A DNA stretch of 36,428 nucleotides from the NCBI GenBank assembly GCA_910577945.1, contig CAJTNI010000018.1, forward strand, positions 1-36,428, in the 5' to 3' direction. Shown here in pieces: positions 1 through 7,793 of this stretch. The notes beneath the pieces are model-generated. The model was given only the letters and a program-made list of their open reading frames with translations. It did no database searches and had not been told where the DNA came from. The position numbers and the translations under genes were made by a program. This DNA comes from an uncultured Christensenella sp. (GTDB lineage Bacteria; Bacillota; Clostridia; Christensenellales; Pumilibacteraceae). Position 1 is the stretch's first letter. The number at the start of each line of letters is the position of its first letter.

Positions 1-427
1 AGATTATTGCCATTAGGTCGTAGCGGTCGTTATCCACCTGCAACAGTTCTTTCACCTCGGTTTGTCTGTCGAGTATCTCGCCTATCCAGCATGAGCCGAT
101 TCCGAGCGATGTAGCTGTGAGTAGCATGTTTTCTATACACGCGCCTATGGATTGACAGTCCTTTGTGCGGTCAAACGCACTGTCCTTGTCCAAGAACACG
201 CATATGAGACAGTCGGCGGTTTTCATGAATGTGCTATGCTTCACAAGGCTTGAAATACTGTTGATAAGTACTTTGTCTTGTTGCACCACAACAAACCGCC
301 ACGGTTGAATATTCTTTGCGCTCGGCGCGAGTATAGCAGATTGAAGAATAGCGTCGAGTTTTTCTTGCTCGATTGATTGCTTTTTATATAGACGAACGGA
401 CGTTCGGGTTTGAATTGATTTTAACAT
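1..427 (-). CDS. Nitroreductase family protein, C-terminus cut by window edge
   Basis: Reading the minus strand from an ATG at 427-425 gives an open frame to the window edge, about 142 residues, beginning MLKSIQTRTSVRLYKKQSIE. The arginine-rich start (RTSVRLYKK), then APSAKNIQPWRFVVV near residue 40 and the later TATSLGIGSCWIGEI are hallmarks of the FMN-binding nitroreductase fold, in which the first arginines and the S-x-x-N-x-Q-P-W segment contact FMN. Such enzymes are NAD(P)H-dependent flavoproteins of the cytosol; the substrate cannot be told from sequence. The ribosome site AAGGAG lies at 433-438, a normal distance from the ATG. The gene lies in an AT-rich stretch unlike the genes to its right, and a broken copy of its first 23 codons lies 500 bases upstream (928-1008). 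Confidence 0.85.
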   Translation of the reverse strand, partial: MLKSIQTRTSVRLYKKQSIEQEKLDAILQSAILAPSAKNIQPWRFVVVQQDKVLINSISSLVKHSTFMKTADCLICVFLDKDSAFDRTKDCQSIGACIENMLLTATSLGIGSCWIGEILDRQTEVKELLQVDNDRYDLMAII

Positions 428-453
428 TTCAACTCCTTAATATAGATAATAAT

Positions 454-476
454 ATCCCCACACTACATGTGGGGAT
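454..476. repeat. Perfect 9-bp hairpin in front of the nitroreductase gene
   Basis: ATCCCCACA (454-462) and TGTGGGGAT (468-476) are perfect inverted repeats with a 5-base loop. On the minus strand the hairpin lies between the stop of the 485-865 gene and the nitroreductase ribosome site. What follows it is AT-rich but not a clean T-run, so it may be a weak terminator, a 5' mRNA stem or an operator. A decayed version sits at the same relative place before the broken nitroreductase copy (about 1026-1052). Confidence 0.6.
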
Positions 477-484
477 AAAAATCT

Positions 485-865
485 TTAATATGGACAATAT
501 TCTTTTATTACTTTATCATATTCATCAGCACTAAAATATTCTTTATATATTATTGTATTCTGTAATGGTATTTTTTCAAGCGCATTACAATATCTCAGCA
601 TTTGCGGAATACACAACTCAAATCTCTTGCGATGTGTCTTGAAAAAGAGTTTTCCTTTCTTAGTATATTCCAGTTTAGATTCAACAATTTCAATAAACCC
701 CTCACATTCTAACCTACTCAAGCCATCATTGATTTCGTCTAATCGAAGTATTGCATGATTTAACATATCACCATTCGAAATAATGTGATATAAATTCAGT
801 TTTCCGCTACCTACTGATGCGAGAAGCCATCCATCGCTAAATTTAAAGTATTCCTGTTGTGACAT
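485..865 (-). CDS. Hypothetical small protein, winged-helix-like
   Basis: About 126 residues starting MSQQEYFKFSDGWLLASVG. The ATG at 865-863 is chosen because GAGGTGG lies a few bases upstream; an in-frame GTG at 877 overlaps that ribosome site. I do not recognise a named family. The middle, a helix with LRLDEINDGLSRLECEGFI followed by a short hairpin (IEIVESKLEYTKKGKLFF), looks like the recognition helix and wing of a winged helix-turn-helix, often found in small regulators. The C-terminal 50 residues are mixed helix with several Tyr and Lys. The gene is AT-rich like its neighbours and sits between the intact nitroreductase gene and the broken copy, so it may belong to the event that duplicated them. 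Function unknown. Confidence 0.6.
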   Translation of the reverse strand: MSQQEYFKFSDGWLLASVGSGKLNLYHIISNGDMLNHAILRLDEINDGLSRLECEGFIEIVESKLEYTKKGKLFFKTHRKRFELCIPQMLRYCNALEKIPLQNTIIYKEYFSADEYDKVIKEYCPY

Positions 866-927
866 TGACCACCTCACTAATTAAAATAGCCACTTACCTA
901 TAAATACGTTGTGTTAAGTCGGCAATG

Positions 928-1008
928 TTATGTATTAGCTGGCTTTTCATGTTCGATTAATTGCTTTTTGTATAGTCGAACAGACGTTCGGGATTGCATT
1001 GTGTTCAT
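928..1008 (-). pseudogene. Broken second copy of the nitroreductase N-terminus
   Basis: The minus strand carries ATG at 1008-1006 with AAAGGAG upstream, then codes MNTMQSRTSVRLYKKQLIEH followed by a few residues and a stop at 928. This matches the first 23 residues of the intact nitroreductase at 427 in 16 positions, and about 40 bases over the CGAACGTC-CAATYAATCGA part are nearly identical at DNA level. Similarity ends near 945, after which the frame stops. The decayed hairpin upstream (about 1026-1052) is shared too, so hairpin, ribosome site and gene start were copied together. It is too short to fold as a nitroreductase. Confidence 0.75.
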
Positions 1009-1072
1009 AATGCTCCTTTTATATGATTATCCACACACAATAGTGCGGGGATAGTGTGCTGAAATACTATTC

Positions 1073-1465
1073 CTATTTATCATGATACCTGCTTAGACAT
1101 ATGCAAACTGTTATAACTATAATGAAAGTCAAAATATAAATACCAAACATACTACCAATCACAATAATCAAAACGTTCTCAATTGGCACCAATATATACA
1201 AAAAAGGAATTAAAATTATTTGAAGTATTGCTAATACAATACCTATTATCTGAACAACAAATATAGGAACTATTACGCCGTAATGACGCACATCTCCATA
1301 TATAGAATCCTTACCGCCTATGCCTCGGAACATCCAACTTAATATTTTTACTTTAACTTTCTTAAAATATTCGGGATTAATTTCATACAACCGAATAGAT
1401 GCAAAAGGACAAATTAAAGGCATCAGTGATGTTAAAAATATAGACATTATTAATTCAGCTATCAT
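1073..1465 (-). CDS. Small membrane protein, possible immunity partner
   Basis: About 130 residues from ATG at 1465, chosen because GGAGG lies six bases upstream at 1471-1476; the open frame runs further upstream but without a ribosome site and through the previous gene. The sequence has an N-terminal membrane helix (IAELIMSIFLTSLMPLICPF), a polar stretch with the motif DSIYGDVRHYGVI, then two or three strong membrane helices in the second half. No family recognised. Its ribosome site overlaps the stop of the toxin-tail-like gene at 1476, so the two are translationally coupled. A small membrane protein directly after a polymorphic-toxin-like tail would fit an immunity protein, but that is inference from position only. 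The gene is the most AT-rich part of the window. Confidence 0.6.
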   Translation of the reverse strand: MIAELIMSIFLTSLMPLICPFASIRLYEINPEYFKKVKVKILSWMFRGIGGKDSIYGDVRHYGVIVPIFVVQIIGIVLAILQIILIPFLYILVPIENVLIIVIGSMFGIYILTFIIVITVCICLSRYHDK

Positions 1466-1475
1466 ACATATCCTC

Positions 1476-2024
1476 CTAACGTAGCGCAGGGATAAACGAA
1501 AATCCTGACATTGCTGCAGTACCGACACCATAAGAAGCTAGCGCCCCAATTAATGCGCTTCTACTATATGCTGCTGCGGCACCAAATATAGCATCGCTTA
1601 ATCTATTCATAACTTGTGTATAAGCTGATTTAGCTCCACGCGCTGTGGCATAAAGCCCATTTGCCATTTTATCCCCAACTTTAGCAACACTATTTTGAGC
1701 ATTGGCGACTTGCGAACTACTATTTATCGCGTTATCAATTTTTGCCCTATTTTTTGCTCCGGGACCGCCTATAAGACCAGCTATACCACCAACAGCAGCA
1801 CTAGCCCCCATCGTAAGCCAATTTATTTCAGCGAACGATTTCCCTCCTATTAATTGGAATGCAGTATTTGAAGCCCCACCAATGACAGTTCCTACAATCG
1901 TTGCCCCAAATACAGACAGCGCAATTTTCACAAGCTCATGCGCACCGTTTTGTTTATTCTGTTCGAATGGGAACCTATATCCGCGCAAACATTGAACGTT
2001 TACCTGTTTGATATTTACAATCAT
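1476..2024 (-). CDS. Gly/Ala-rich protein resembling the tail of an RHS-type polymorphic toxin
   Basis: About 182 residues from ATG at 2024, with CGGAG seven bases upstream inside the end of the DUF1848 gene. After a short polar start, residues about 30-85 form glycine-rich hydrophobic segments (IVGTVIGGASNTAFQLIGG, then LTMGASAAVGGIAGLIGGPG), a polar helix with NSSSQVANAQNSVAKVGDKM, and another small-residue hydrophobic helix near the C-terminus. This alternation resembles the glycine-zipper pretoxin segments near the C-terminus of RHS/WapA-like secreted toxins. No RHS YD-repeats or core are present, so it would be a detached C-terminal fragment or a stand-alone cassette. Its base composition is intermediate between the AT-rich left edge and the GC-rich right. 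It could also be an unrelated phage-like membrane protein. Confidence 0.45.
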   Translation of the reverse strand: MIVNIKQVNVQCLRGYRFPFEQNKQNGAHELVKIALSVFGATIVGTVIGGASNTAFQLIGGKSFAEINWLTMGASAAVGGIAGLIGGPGAKNRAKIDNAINSSSQVANAQNSVAKVGDKMANGLYATARGAKSAYTQVMNRLSDAIFGAAAAYSRSALIGALASYGVGTAAMSGFSFIPALR

Positions 2025-2026
2025 AT

Positions 2027-2974
2027 TCAATCTCCGTCGAATATCGACGCTTGCGTAAAACTCGATTTAAGCAGCGATTTTTGCGCGCCCTGCGTTATTT
2101 CGTCCGTCGGCAGCAGCTCGCCCAACAGTATCGGCGAATTCTTGTCGTGGCGCTTGTAGTTGTCGCGCGCCGCCTGCGGGCTTTGGTTGGCATAGCAATA
2201 TTTACAGCCGTTTAAACATGTGTCGTACGCGCCTATATCGCGACTCTCTATGCAGTGACAGCCCGCGCGCTGCCCCTTATGCTTTACTTCTCGAAACTCG
2301 CAGCCGTTTGCCGCGCCCAGCACGTCGAGCGTCGCGCAGCCCGATTTATGTATGCCGTATTGCGCGTAATCCCCGTTTGTTCCGCACGTCTGAATAGGTA
2401 TGCCGTACTTCGCCGCTATGCCGCCCAACAGCTCGGCAATGCGGGTTTTGTCGCGTTCCGTCATTGCGGCAAGCTCGGGCATATTAACGCGCAGTTTTTT
2501 GTACATTTCCACAAAGCTGAATATACAGCGGTCTATGTGCGGCGCGAGCCTTGCCGCCATATACTCGAAGGTCTCGGCATGAACGTCTACCGTGTACTTA
2601 TCCGTGAGCAGCACGGGGTCGTAGCGCCACGCCACCCTCTGCTTACCCACCGCCGCCGAAAGTCGAACGAGCGTGTCCAGGCTTTCGTCAATCGACGGCA
2701 CGCGCGGCTCGATATCCTTGCCGTAAGCCGTGATAGTATAGTAAAAATATGTGCGGTAATTATCGGTTATTTCATGCAAGCGCGGCAAAATCGGCGCGTA
2801 ATTCTTCGAGCAAAACAGCACGAGGTCTATCTTGTCGGGCGACAGCTCGTAGCGCGTCACCTTGTTTGGGAACAGCGGATTGCGCGCGTAAACATACCCG
2901 TCTTTAAAGCGTTTAAGCAGCCATTCGGAAAAATACTGCACGGTATCCGTCCGCGCGCCAGTATTGAGTATCAT
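2027..2974 (-). CDS. DUF1848 family protein
   Basis: A 315-residue protein starting MILNTGARTDTVQYFSEWLL, with GGAGGG upstream. The start TDTVQYFSEWLLKRFKDGYV, the ARNPLFPNKVTRYEL motif, the DLVLFCSKNYAPIL segment and a cysteine cluster near residues 240-260 (CHCIESRDIGAYDTCLNGCK, then YCYAN) are typical of DUF1848. The C-terminal cysteines suggest a metal centre; the overall fold is predicted to be TIM-barrel-like and related to radical-SAM or photolyase-type proteins, but the activity is not known. The stop overlaps the ribosome site of the next gene, and the start overlaps by 4 bases (ATGA) the end of a 40-codon ORF. It is the last GC-rich gene before the AT-rich left end. Confidence 0.8.
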   Translation of the reverse strand: MILNTGARTDTVQYFSEWLLKRFKDGYVYARNPLFPNKVTRYELSPDKIDLVLFCSKNYAPILPRLHEITDNYRTYFYYTITAYGKDIEPRVPSIDESLDTLVRLSAAVGKQRVAWRYDPVLLTDKYTVDVHAETFEYMAARLAPHIDRCIFSFVEMYKKLRVNMPELAAMTERDKTRIAELLGGIAAKYGIPIQTCGTNGDYAQYGIHKSGCATLDVLGAANGCEFREVKHKGQRAGCHCIESRDIGAYDTCLNGCKYCYANQSPQAARDNYKRHDKNSPILLGELLPTDEITQGAQKSLLKSSFTQASIFDGD

Positions 2975-3093
2975 TGCTTTTTGCCCTCCGCTTCGGCGAA
3001 TCGCCGCTCCGTGTTTTCGGTGAACGCCGTCGTATGCGCGACAAGCTCACGGATTTTCCGCGTAGGCGGCGGACGGAATAATGTTTCGCGCAT
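2971..3093 (-). CDS. Possible 40-residue ORF coupled to the DUF1848 gene
   Basis: The minus strand reads MRETLFRPPPTRKIRELVAH and continues to a stop at 2971-2973 that overlaps the ATG of the DUF1848 gene as ATGA. The frame fills the gap between the membrane protein and the DUF1848 gene exactly. The product is a basic then acidic single helix (TTAFTENTERRFAEAEGKKQ), with no signal or membrane segment. No clear ribosome site precedes it. It could serve mainly to couple translation, or be a small protein; it may also be chance. Confidence 0.4.
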   Translation of the reverse strand: MRETLFRPPPTRKIRELVAHTTAFTENTERRFAEAEGKKQ

Positions 3094-3099
3094 AAAGCA

Positions 3100-3567
3100 T
3101 TATTCTTCGCACCCTATCAATTCGCACTCTTTCGGTTTTTTGATATCGCCGAAAATATACACGCTCTCGCCGCTGATGAACCGATACGGGCGGACGAACC
3201 GCAGCGTCTTTTTCTTGCCGCGTGTCTCAACGTTCACCCATATCTTAAACAGCATCGCATGCTCGCCCTGCTTGCGCGTTTGCGACACATTTTGCTTGTA
3301 CAGCTCGCACCGCGCAACTCTGCCTATTTTGAAATGTGCGTTGTCCTCAATCGAAAAATTACGCGCTTTATTACGCCTTTTTTCCAGCAGCGCGCTCACA
3401 GCTATCAACGATAATATGACGAGCAAAAATCCGCCGCCGCCCACGCCCATCAATATGAAGCCTATGTACGTGTAATTCGCCAGCCCGCATCCGACAAGCA
3501 AAGTAAGCATCAGCAAGCCTAAAACGGTAAGCAAAACCTTTGCTTTAATCGTGCCGTTACGCCTCAT
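3100..3567 (-). CDS. Hypothetical membrane protein with two N-terminal helices
   Basis: A 155-residue protein starting MRRNGTIKAKVLLTVLGLLM. Two hydrophobic helices at about residues 9-30 and 34-60 (LIAVSALLEKRR ends the second) are followed by a cytosolic-looking beta-rich domain of about 90 residues with FKIGRVARCELYKQN and RFISGESVYIFGD. A cysteine in LLVGCG gives a lipobox-like look, but the surrounding helix hairpin argues for an integral protein. It starts 13 bases after the glgA stop, so it is probably the fourth gene of the glg transcript. No family recognised and no link to glycogen is visible beyond position. Confidence 0.65.
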   Translation of the reverse strand: MRRNGTIKAKVLLTVLGLLMLTLLVGCGLANYTYIGFILMGVGGGGFLLVILSLIAVSALLEKRRNKARNFSIEDNAHFKIGRVARCELYKQNVSQTRKQGEHAMLFKIWVNVETRGKKKTLRFVRPYRFISGESVYIFGDIKKPKECELIGCEE

Positions 3568-3580
3568 TGCCTACTACCGA

Positions 3581-5158
3581 TTAAAACAATTCGTCGTAGA
3601 ATTTTACGTATTCCCGCGCGCTCACGCTCCAAGAAAAATCGGTGCGCATGGCGCGGTCAACCAAGCCGTTCCACTTATCGCGATAGTCGTAATACAAGCC
3701 GAGCGCGCGGTCGATTGCGCCCAGCATATCGTCCGCGTCGTAGCGCGAGAACTTGTATCCGTTGCCGAAATCGCCGTTATATGCGTCGGTAACGGAATCC
3801 TTCAAGCCGCCCGTTTCGCGCACAATCGGAACAGTGCCGTAGCGGCACGCCATCATTTGACTGAGCCCGCACGGTTCGCTCTTGCTCGGCATTAAGAACA
3901 TATCAGCGCCCGCGTAAATCCTGTGCGACAGCGCCTTGTCGAAAGCTATGACGGCGCGGAACTTGTCGCCGTGCGCATGCTGCATGTATCTGAAATAGTT
4001 TTCGTAATCGGCGTCGCCTGTGCCGAGCACGACCATTTGCACGTCGCGCGACAGTATGCGCTCCATGGCGTCGCGCACTATATCCAAGCCCTTGTGCGAT
4101 GCCAGCCGCGTAATCATGGCGATGAGCGGCGTGTTTTCGCGCGCGGGCAAGCCCAACGAGCTTTGCAAATCCGCCTTGTCTATCGCCTTTCCGCGCTTGT
4201 CGTCCGCCGAAAAATGCGCTTTGAGCGCGGGGTTGGTCTCGGGATTATATGAAATCGTATCCACGCCGTTAAGTATGCCGCGCAGCTTGAACTTGTTTTT
4301 GCGCAGCGTGCCGTCGAGCGTATGCGCGTAGTACGGGTCGGTTATCTCGTACGCATACGTAGGGCTGACCGTCGTTACCGCGTCCGAGTATTCAATAGCG
4401 CCCTTCATGAGGTTGACCGAACCGAAATGGTTCAGGCTGTTGAACTCGCGGTCGTCGATGCCGAACACGTCTTGCAGTAAAAATCTGTCGTAGCTGCCTT
4501 GATACTCGATATTGTGAATTGTGAACACCGTTTTAATGCCGCCGTAGCCGTCGTTGCGCATATAATACAGCTTGTAGTACACGGGCACGAGCGCGGTTTG
4601 CCAATCGTTGCAATGCAAAACGTCGGGCATAAAATCGAGCCGCGGCAGCACGTCTACGACCGCCTTGGAGAAAAACGCGAACCGCTCCGCGTCGTCGTAG
4701 TATCCGTACAGCTTGTCGCGCTTGTAATAATACTCGTTGTCGATAAAATAGAACGTCGTATTGCCCTCTTTGAGGCTGTACACGCCGCAGTATTGATTGC
4801 GCCAGGACAGCCGCACGAACGTCCAAAACATGAATTTCAAATCGCGACGGCGCGACTCGGGAAAACTGCCGTACAACGGCAAAATTACGCGCGCGTCGTA
4901 CTCGCCGCTGTCGTTGATTGCGCGCGGCAGACTGCCCATGACCTCGCCCAGCCCGCCCGTGCCCGCAAACGGGAACGCCTCCGAGCACACGTATAATATT
5001 CTTTTCTTTTCCGATTTCTTTACGGGCGCTACCGCCATCGGCTTCTTTGCCACAGCGGGGATTTCGGCTTCTTTCTGCGCGGGCTTTGCCGTCGCGCTTG
5101 CGTTCTTTTTCGCCGTCGGGGTCTTTGCCGCGGCGGGTTTACTGTTTTTTGTAGGCAT
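3581..5158 (-). CDS. glgA: Glycogen synthase GlgA with a low-complexity N-terminal extension
   Basis: A 525-residue GT5 glycogen synthase that transfers glucose from ADP-glucose to the growing alpha-1,4-glucan in the cytosol. The catalytic part starts at about residue 52 (KRILYVCSEAFPFAGTGGLG), with the nucleotide-sugar loop GTGGLGEV at 66-73, HNIEYQG, and the C-terminal motif KSEPCGLSQMMACRYGT that carries the conserved glutamate, followed by VRETGGLKDSV. Residues 1-51 are an unusual extension made mainly of Ala, Lys, Pro and Thr. AGGAG lies just before the first ATG, which supports including the extension; a second in-frame ATG at residue 41 could give a shorter form. The gene follows glgD by 18 bases in a glgC-glgD-glgA operon. 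Confidence 0.95.
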   Translation of the reverse strand: MPTKNSKPAAAKTPTAKKNASATAKPAQKEAEIPAVAKKPMAVAPVKKSEKKRILYVCSEAFPFAGTGGLGEVMGSLPRAINDSGEYDARVILPLYGSFPESRRRDLKFMFWTFVRLSWRNQYCGVYSLKEGNTTFYFIDNEYYYKRDKLYGYYDDAERFAFFSKAVVDVLPRLDFMPDVLHCNDWQTALVPVYYKLYYMRNDGYGGIKTVFTIHNIEYQGSYDRFLLQDVFGIDDREFNSLNHFGSVNLMKGAIEYSDAVTTVSPTYAYEITDPYYAHTLDGTLRKNKFKLRGILNGVDTISYNPETNPALKAHFSADDKRGKAIDKADLQSSLGLPARENTPLIAMITRLASHKGLDIVRDAMERILSRDVQMVVLGTGDADYENYFRYMQHAHGDKFRAVIAFDKALSHRIYAGADMFLMPSKSEPCGLSQMMACRYGTVPIVRETGGLKDSVTDAYNGDFGNGYKFSRYDADDMLGAIDRALGLYYDYRDKWNGLVDRAMRTDFSWSVSAREYVKFYDELF

Positions 5159-5176
5159 TATAACTCCTGTCGTCGC

Positions 5177-6286
5177 TTAGATTACGGCGTTTTTCGCGAT
5201 AAAGTACGGATGCGTTTCGTGGCCCGACAGCGTTCTGCCCTCCAAAACGGTGACAAGCTTATCGGCTATTACGCAGTTGAGCGTGCTGCCCGCGCCGATT
5301 GCCGCGTCCTGAAACACAATCGAATTTTTGATTTTAGCGCCCTTAGCCACCTTTACGCCGCGGAACAGTATCGAGTTGCTGACCTCGCCCTCGATTACGC
5401 AGCCGTCGGCTATAAGCGAATTCGTGACCGTCGCGCCGTCGCCGATTTTGCACGGCGCGCTGTCGCGCACCTTTGTGTAGATATTCGCGCCGTCGCGGTA
5501 AAACAGCTCGTCGCGTATCTTTTTGTCGAGAAGTTCGAGCGAGTGCATATAGTAATTGCTTATGCTGTCGATATTGGCGAAATACCCTTCCTGCATGTAC
5601 GCGAATATGCGGTACTCCTTGACGCCCTTGACGAGCAGGTCCTTGGAAAAGCTGCCGATGCCGAGCTCCGACGCGCTATCCAGAATATTGAGCAGGAACT
5701 TGCGGTTCATTACGAATATATTGGCGAAAACCGTGCGCTCGCCGCTCGCCTTGTCCGTATTCAAAACCTTAATCACGCGCCCGTCCCTGTCCGTTTCGAG
5801 CACCGTGCGCGGCTTTTTGTTGACGAGCGCCTTGCTGCGCGCCACGACGGTTACGTCCGCATGCTTGTCTATATGCGCCTGCACAACCTCCGCGAGATTG
5901 ATATTGCACACGTTGTCGCAATCGCTTGCTACTACGTAATCCTCGTCGGAGTGCCGAATGAACTGCTCGATATTGAGCAGCGCGCCGAACCGCGAGCCGT
6001 AAATGCTCTTGTCGCCCGCGCTGAACGGCGGCAGCATGATTAGCCCGCCGTTTTTGCGCGACAAATCCCAATGCTTGCCGCTGCCCACGTGGTCCATGAG
6101 CGATTGGTAATTGGTCTTTGTAACTACGCCCACCTTGGTTATGCCGCTGTTTACCATGTTCGACAGCACAAAGTCGATAAGTCTGAATCTCCCGCCGAAC
6201 GGCACGGACGCAATCGACCGCACCGCGGTGAGCTCGCCGATATCCTTATCGTGCAAATTTCCGAAAATTATTCCCAACGTTTTCAT
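5177..6286 (-). CDS. glgD: GlgD, ADP-glucose pyrophosphorylase-like regulatory subunit
   Basis: A 369-residue nucleotidyltransferase-like protein paired with GlgC in Firmicutes. The N-terminal domain begins MKTLGIIFGNLHDKDIGELT, lacking the GGxGTRL loop of active pyrophosphorylases, which is the normal GlgD condition and suggests a non-catalytic or regulatory partner of GlgC. RLIDFVLSNMVNSGITKVGV and HWDLSRKNGGL follow, and the C-terminal third is a left-handed beta-helix with hexapeptide-type repeats (ATVTNSLIADGCVIEGEVSN). It overlaps the end of glgC by 4 bases (ATGA), so the two subunits are made together. Confidence 0.95.
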   Translation of the reverse strand: MKTLGIIFGNLHDKDIGELTAVRSIASVPFGGRFRLIDFVLSNMVNSGITKVGVVTKTNYQSLMDHVGSGKHWDLSRKNGGLIMLPPFSAGDKSIYGSRFGALLNIEQFIRHSDEDYVVASDCDNVCNINLAEVVQAHIDKHADVTVVARSKALVNKKPRTVLETDRDGRVIKVLNTDKASGERTVFANIFVMNRKFLLNILDSASELGIGSFSKDLLVKGVKEYRIFAYMQEGYFANIDSISNYYMHSLELLDKKIRDELFYRDGANIYTKVRDSAPCKIGDGATVTNSLIADGCVIEGEVSNSILFRGVKVAKGAKIKNSIVFQDAAIGAGSTLNCVIADKLVTVLEGRTLSGHETHPYFIAKNAVI

Positions 6287-7476
6287 GCTTTTACGCTCCC
6301 TTTCTCGATTATATCGCCCGATTTGAGCTTTGCGCCGCGCGGCACGACCGTGTCTCTGCCGATGAGCGTAATGCGCGTTTTATCCGATTGCGCGTCGCCG
6401 ATTATCGCGCCGTCGCCGATAACGACGTTTTCGTCCACCATGCCGTAATTGATTTTTACGTTCTTGCCGATTACCGCGCCCTGCATGATAACGCTGTTTT
6501 CTATGACCGCGCCGTCCATAACGGTCACGCCCTCGCCGATTACCGAGTTTACCACCGTGCCGTAAATCTCGCAGCCCGTCGTCATGACCGAGTTGACAAA
6601 CCTGCCGCTTTCGCCTATGTACGACGGCGGCAACGGCTCGTTGCGCGAATACACCTTGAACGCGGGGTCGGACAGGTCGAATGCGGGCGGGTCGCCAAGC
6701 AAATCCATGTTCGCCTCCCAAAGGCTCGTCACCGTGCCCACGTCCTTCCAATACCCCTTGAACGAGTAAGCGAACATATCGCAGCCCGCTTTGAGCATAT
6801 TGGGAATTATGTTTTTGCCGAAATCGTTGCTCGACGTCTTATCCGCCTCGTCCGCCACAAGCTCGCGCACGAGCACGTCCTTTTTGAAAATGTAAACGCC
6901 CATGCTCGCATGATTGCTCTTGGGCTTTTTGGGCTTTTCCTCGAACGAAGTAATGCGCTTATCCTCGCCGAAATCCATAATGCCGAAACGGCTCGCCTCC
7001 GCCTCGGGCACGTCGATAACAGCAATCGTACAGTCCGCGTCGTGCGCGACGTGCTCGGCGAGCATTTTGGAATAGTCCATTTTGTAGATATGGTCGCCCG
7101 AGAGTATGAGCACGTTTTCGGAATCGTACTCGGTCAGAAAATGCAAATTTTGATAAATCGCGTTGGCAGTGCCCTTGTACCACTCGCCGCCCTGCTTGGC
7201 TTGGTACGGCGGCAGCGTGTGCACTCCGCCGTAGCTACGGTCCAAATCCCACGGCTCGCCGTTGCCCACGTACTCGTTGAGTATGAGCGGCTGATACTGC
7301 GTGAGAACGCCCACCGTGTCTATGCCCGAATTGGTGCAGTTGCTGAGCGTAAAATCGATGATACGGTATTTCGCGCCGAACGACACCGCGGGCTTTGCGA
7401 CGCTGTTGGTAAGCGCGTACAGCCTTGTGCCCTGTCCGCCCGCAAGCAGCATGGCGATACATTTTTTCTTCTTCAT
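6283..7476 (-). CDS. glgC: Glucose-1-phosphate adenylyltransferase GlgC
   Basis: A 397-residue enzyme making ADP-glucose from ATP and glucose-1-phosphate, the committed step of bacterial glycogen synthesis. It starts MKKKKCIAMLLAGGQGTRLY, with the AGGQGTRL nucleotide loop at residues 12-19 and KPAVSFGAKYRIIDF directly after. GTANAIYQN, LSGDHIYKMDY and the substrate-site region SFEEKPKKPKS are present, and the C-terminal beta-helix carries hexapeptide repeats (CEIYGTVVNSVIGEGVTVMD). AAGGAGAGG precedes the ATG. It is the first gene of the glg operon, with a consensus-like promoter about 225 bases upstream. Confidence 0.97.
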   Translation of the reverse strand: MKKKKCIAMLLAGGQGTRLYALTNSVAKPAVSFGAKYRIIDFTLSNCTNSGIDTVGVLTQYQPLILNEYVGNGEPWDLDRSYGGVHTLPPYQAKQGGEWYKGTANAIYQNLHFLTEYDSENVLILSGDHIYKMDYSKMLAEHVAHDADCTIAVIDVPEAEASRFGIMDFGEDKRITSFEEKPKKPKSNHASMGVYIFKKDVLVRELVADEADKTSSNDFGKNIIPNMLKAGCDMFAYSFKGYWKDVGTVTSLWEANMDLLGDPPAFDLSDPAFKVYSRNEPLPPSYIGESGRFVNSVMTTGCEIYGTVVNSVIGEGVTVMDGAVIENSVIMQGAVIGKNVKINYGMVDENVVIGDGAIIGDAQSDKTRITLIGRDTVVPRGAKLKSGDIIEKGSVKA

Positions 7477-7699
7477 ATCCTCTCCTTACGTCCGATATCC
7501 GAACTTAGGTTATTTAACTGTCGCGTTGAGCCGTTAACGACCCCGCCGCAGCGCAGACGGCAACAAGCTGCGAAACCGCGCCGAAAACAACGCCGACCCC
7601 GCCGCGCGGTAATCGACGGCGCAATACTCATCGCCGACTCGAACATGCTCATCGCATTCGCCCTTCGTAAAAAAAACTCCGTCGAATTTCTTTTTATAT
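7477..7699 (-). other. Long untranslated leader of the glg operon
   Basis: About 215 bases lie between the predicted transcription start (near 7693) and the glgC ATG. The stretch is GC-rich (7530-7660) between an AT-rich promoter and the AT-rich ribosome site. I see no convincing gene, no recognised riboswitch class and no clean terminator stem here. A short open frame with ATGs at about 7650 exists but has poor composition and no good ribosome site. The length alone suggests post-transcriptional control may be present. The remainder of the glgC-ABC gap (7729-7878) holds the ABC terminator only. Confidence 0.35.
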
Positions 7700-7728
7700 A
7701 AAATAACATAATTCATTGTCTTTGTCAA
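7700..7728 (-). promoter_or_regulatory. Sigma-A promoter of the glg operon
   Basis: On the minus strand TTGACA (7728-7723) is followed after exactly 17 bases by TATTTT (7705-7700). It points at glgC, with a predicted start near 7693. Confidence 0.75.
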
Positions 7729-7793
7729 TATGTTTTAAAAATTATAAAGCGATGTTTTTCGGCTTATACGTTTACGTTGCGTTTCCTTTTGTC

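Noticed and set aside
6388..7701. 437-codon plus-strand open frame opposite glgC
   Set aside because: Same composition artefact; the minus strand encodes a complete GlgC.
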